A stretch of 33,966 nucleotides of DNA from Verrucomicrobiia bacterium (GTDB lineage: Bacteria; Verrucomicrobiota; Verrucomicrobiia; JABWAM01): contig JADZFN010000046.1 of NCBI GenBank assembly GCA_020849895.1, positions 1 to 33,966 of the forward strand, written 5' to 3'. Position numbers and translations under genes: made by a program. The notes below the pieces were generated by a model. That model had not been told where the DNA came from. It did not search any database and was given only the letters and a program-made list of their open reading frames with translations. Every line of letters starts with the position of its first letter. Positions within the stretch are counted from its first letter, which is position 1. Shown one piece after another: positions 32,520 to 33,966 of the stretch.

Positions 32520-33026
32520 ATGAAGAAACGCTCTCCCAGCGGCGTCCTGGACACTCCAAAGAAGGTCTCTCTTGCGGAGATGGAATCCCTCGCGTGCCGC
32601 GCCCGCGCCCGAGGGAAGAAAATGGTGTTCACCAACGGCTGTTTCGATCTCCTCCACCCCGGCCATGTCGGCTACCTTGAAAGCGCGCGCGCGCTCGGCG
32701 ACTACCTTGTCGTCGGCCTCAACGCCGACGCCTCGGTCCGTCGGCTCAAGGGCCCCTCCCGCCCGGTGACACCCGAAGCCGCCCGCGCCCGCGTGCTGGC
32801 CGGACTCAGCTGCGTGGACCGCATCGTCGTCTTCCGTGCGAAACGGGTCACTTCGCTCCTGCGCCGGCTCCGTCCGGAAATCTATGCCAAAGGCGGCGAC
32901 TACACCCTGGCTACTCTCGACCAGGAAGAGCGGCGCGCCGTCGAGGACGGCGGAGGCAAAATCCACATCCTGCCCGTTTGGAAAGGCTGGTCCACCACCC
33001 GGATCCTGAAGAGGATTTTCAGTTGA
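32520..33026 (+). CDS. rfaE2: D-glycero-beta-D-manno-heptose 1-phosphate adenylyltransferase
   Basis: The adenylyltransferase half of HldE, here a separate 168-residue protein, making ADP-heptose for LPS core or other glycans. It carries VFTNGCFDLLHPGHVGYLESARALGD with the HxGH nucleotidyltransferase motif, VGLNADASVRRLKGPSRPV and the C-terminal KGWSTTRILKRI. The ATG at 32520 follows GAAAGGG; an upstream TTG at 32478 would overlap cusA. No heptose kinase gene is adjacent. Confidence 0.92.
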   Translation: MKKRSPSGVLDTPKKVSLAEMESLACRARARGKKMVFTNGCFDLLHPGHVGYLESARALGDYLVVGLNADASVRRLKGPSRPVTPEAARARVLAGLSCVDRIVVFRAKRVTSLLRRLRPEIYAKGGDYTLATLDQEERRAVEDGGGKIHILPVWKGWSTTRILKRIFS

Positions 33027-33118
33027 CGGTGTTTCCGGGTTTTCATCTCTCGAAGATGCGAACCGCACCCGAGAAAGCGCTCTTCCACAGCTGAGCCCTT
33101 AAACCCCTCCCTCTCGCG

Positions 33119-33727
33119 ATGAAGAAAATCGGCATTTTAGGTTCCGGGAAAGGCTCGAATTTCGAAGCGCTCGCAGAAGCTGCGCGCGAAGGATGGCTCC
33201 CGGTCAAGATCGCGCTGCTCCTCTCGGACGTTCCCGGCGCGGGGATCCTCGACCTCGCTGCGAAACACAAGGTCCCTGCGGACTACATCCCGCCCGGCCC
33301 TTTCCGTACAAAACTCTCGCCCGAAGCGGAGGCCGAATATGTCAAACGCCTGAAAGACGCGGGCGTCGAACTCGTCGCGTTGGCGGGATTCATGCGGTTG
33401 CTGAGCCAACCGTTCCTCGACGAGTTTCCCAATGCGGTGGTGAACATCCATCCCTCGCTCCTTCCCGCCTTTCCCGGTCTCGAATCCTGGAAACAAGCGC
33501 TGGATTACGGGGTGCGCTTCACCGGCTGCACCGTCCACTTGGTGACGCCGGAAATGGACGCCGGCCCGATCATCGGCCAGGCACTGGCGCCCGTCCTTCC
33601 GAACGACACGCCCGACACCCTCCACGCGCGGATTCAGGTTCAGGAACACAAACTCTACGTCGAATGCCTCAAGCTCTGGGCTGAAGGCCGCCTGCGCATC
33701 GAGGGGCGGCGCGTCGTGGTAAGCTGA
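33119..33727 (+). CDS. purN: Phosphoribosylglycinamide formyltransferase
   Basis: Third step of de novo purine synthesis, transferring formyl from 10-formyl-tetrahydrofolate to GAR. The 202-residue length is normal. Visible are the phosphate loop GSGKGSNFEAL, and the catalytic N109 and H111 in NIHPSLLPAFPG with D147 in PEMDAGPII. It stands 92 bp after rfaE2 on the same strand and is followed by the large inverted repeat. Confidence 0.96.
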   Translation: MKKIGILGSGKGSNFEALAEAAREGWLPVKIALLLSDVPGAGILDLAAKHKVPADYIPPGPFRTKLSPEAEAEYVKRLKDAGVELVALAGFMRLLSQPFLDEFPNAVVNIHPSLLPAFPGLESWKQALDYGVRFTGCTVHLVTPEMDAGPIIGQALAPVLPNDTPDTLHARIQVQEHKLYVECLKLWAEGRLRIEGRRVVVS

Positions 33728-33749
33728 TTCGCGGTCTCCCGTTTCCCTT

Positions 33750-33801
33750 AGAGGGTGTTTGAAAATTCGACAGAGGGCAGGCCAATTTTCAAACACCCTC
33801 T
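33750..33801. repeat. 18-bp perfect inverted repeat behind purN
   Basis: AGAGGGTGTTTGAAAATT (33750-33767) and its exact reverse complement (33784-33801) flank 16 bp. It lies 23 bp past the purN stop. As RNA it would form a very stable hairpin, but no T-run follows, so it is either a terminator of unusual form or the fused ends of a small mobile element. The GAGGGTGTTTGAAAA end has the look of an IS terminal repeat; I cannot assign a family. Confidence 0.7.
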
Positions 33802-33966
33802 TACGCGCAGGCGCAAGAAAAGGGCGCAACGGTTACGCACCCCTGATCGTTAGCGACGGTATTTTTAGTCAGTAAGGCGCGAGGGTTGTTCGGCGAGTGC
33901 CGTTTGGAGGGGGTTGTTCGAGCATGGTTTGGGGTGAACGCCGAGGCTGCGAGGGCGGAGAGGGCA
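33801..33966 (-). other. Unrecognised partial ORF at the window edge
   Basis: On the minus strand an open frame enters from the right edge and runs 54 codons to TAA at 33803-33801, which overlaps the end of the inverted repeat. The translation (FTPNHARTTPSKRHSPNN..., ending APFSCACA) has no recognisable domain and may not be a gene. Nothing else is seen in 33802-33966. Confidence 0.25.

Noticed and set aside
33439-33550. Possible active-site change in PurN (GLESW instead of GLHTH)
   Set aside because: The catalytic Asn, His and Asp are intact, and this position varies among PurN proteins.
1-33966. CRISPR arrays, tRNA or rRNA genes
   Set aside because: No regularly spaced direct repeats, tRNA T-loop signature or rRNA core sequence was seen on reading; a covariance-model scan was not possible.

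Overview
The window is a GC-rich, densely packed bacterial chromosome segment from a Gram-negative-type organism. Lipoprotein signals, a secretin-like protein, LpoB, DUF2490, heptose-nucleotide synthesis and an HME-RND efflux pair all point that way. GYF_2-domain proteins, a DUF3106 TPEQR-repeat protein behind a small membrane protein, a squalene-synthase-like gene and Pro/Ala-rich low-complexity linkers make Verrucomicrobiota or a PVC-group relative the best guess. That assignment is by gene content only; no rRNA marker is present.

Layout. 1-3056 is an accessory patch: the broken 3' side of a phage tape-measure gene, a hipBA toxin-antitoxin pair on the minus strand with a duplicated operator region, the left end of an IS3-family element, and one copy of an about 80-bp dispersed repeat. 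3057-5539 (+) holds a nuoD without other nuo genes, a small one-TM protein and the DUF3106 protein. 5626-8109 (-) is a tight TSUP exporter-moaA-moaD-moaE operon. 8219-11737 holds a mini-secretin, a lone glutamine amidotransferase (trpG/pabA), a DUF1189 membrane protein and a MoeB-rhodanese fusion. 12062-15797 (+) holds ahcY behind a palindrome-containing leader, an lpoB-COG3014-like lipoprotein pair and a small basic protein. 15854-18247 (-) is rplU-rpmA-ubiB. 18433-21107 (+) is a GYF-like membrane protein overlapping glgA. 21142-24780 (-) is a three-gene operon: squalene/phytoene synthase, a kinase-like protein with altered ATP-site residues, and a PAP2 phosphatase fused to a glycosyltransferase-like membrane domain. 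24916-27763 (+) holds a GYF-cNMP-binding fusion, hpt, thiS, pspC and DUF2490. 27875-32481 is a cusB-cusA metal efflux pair. 32520-33727 holds rfaE2 and purN. The window closes with an 18-bp perfect inverted repeat and an unrecognised partial ORF.

How parts may work together. MoaA, MoaD and MoaE make molybdopterin. MoeB-rhodanese could charge MoaD and perhaps also ThiS with sulfur. LpoB and its partner would act on cell-wall synthesis. The squalene synthase-kinase-PAP2 operon is the least conventional functional unit and the best candidate for an undescribed lipid-carrier system. Start codons were adjusted from the longest ORFs using signal peptides, 4-bp stop/start overlaps and ribosome binding sites. 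No homology search was run, so family calls rest on recognised motifs.
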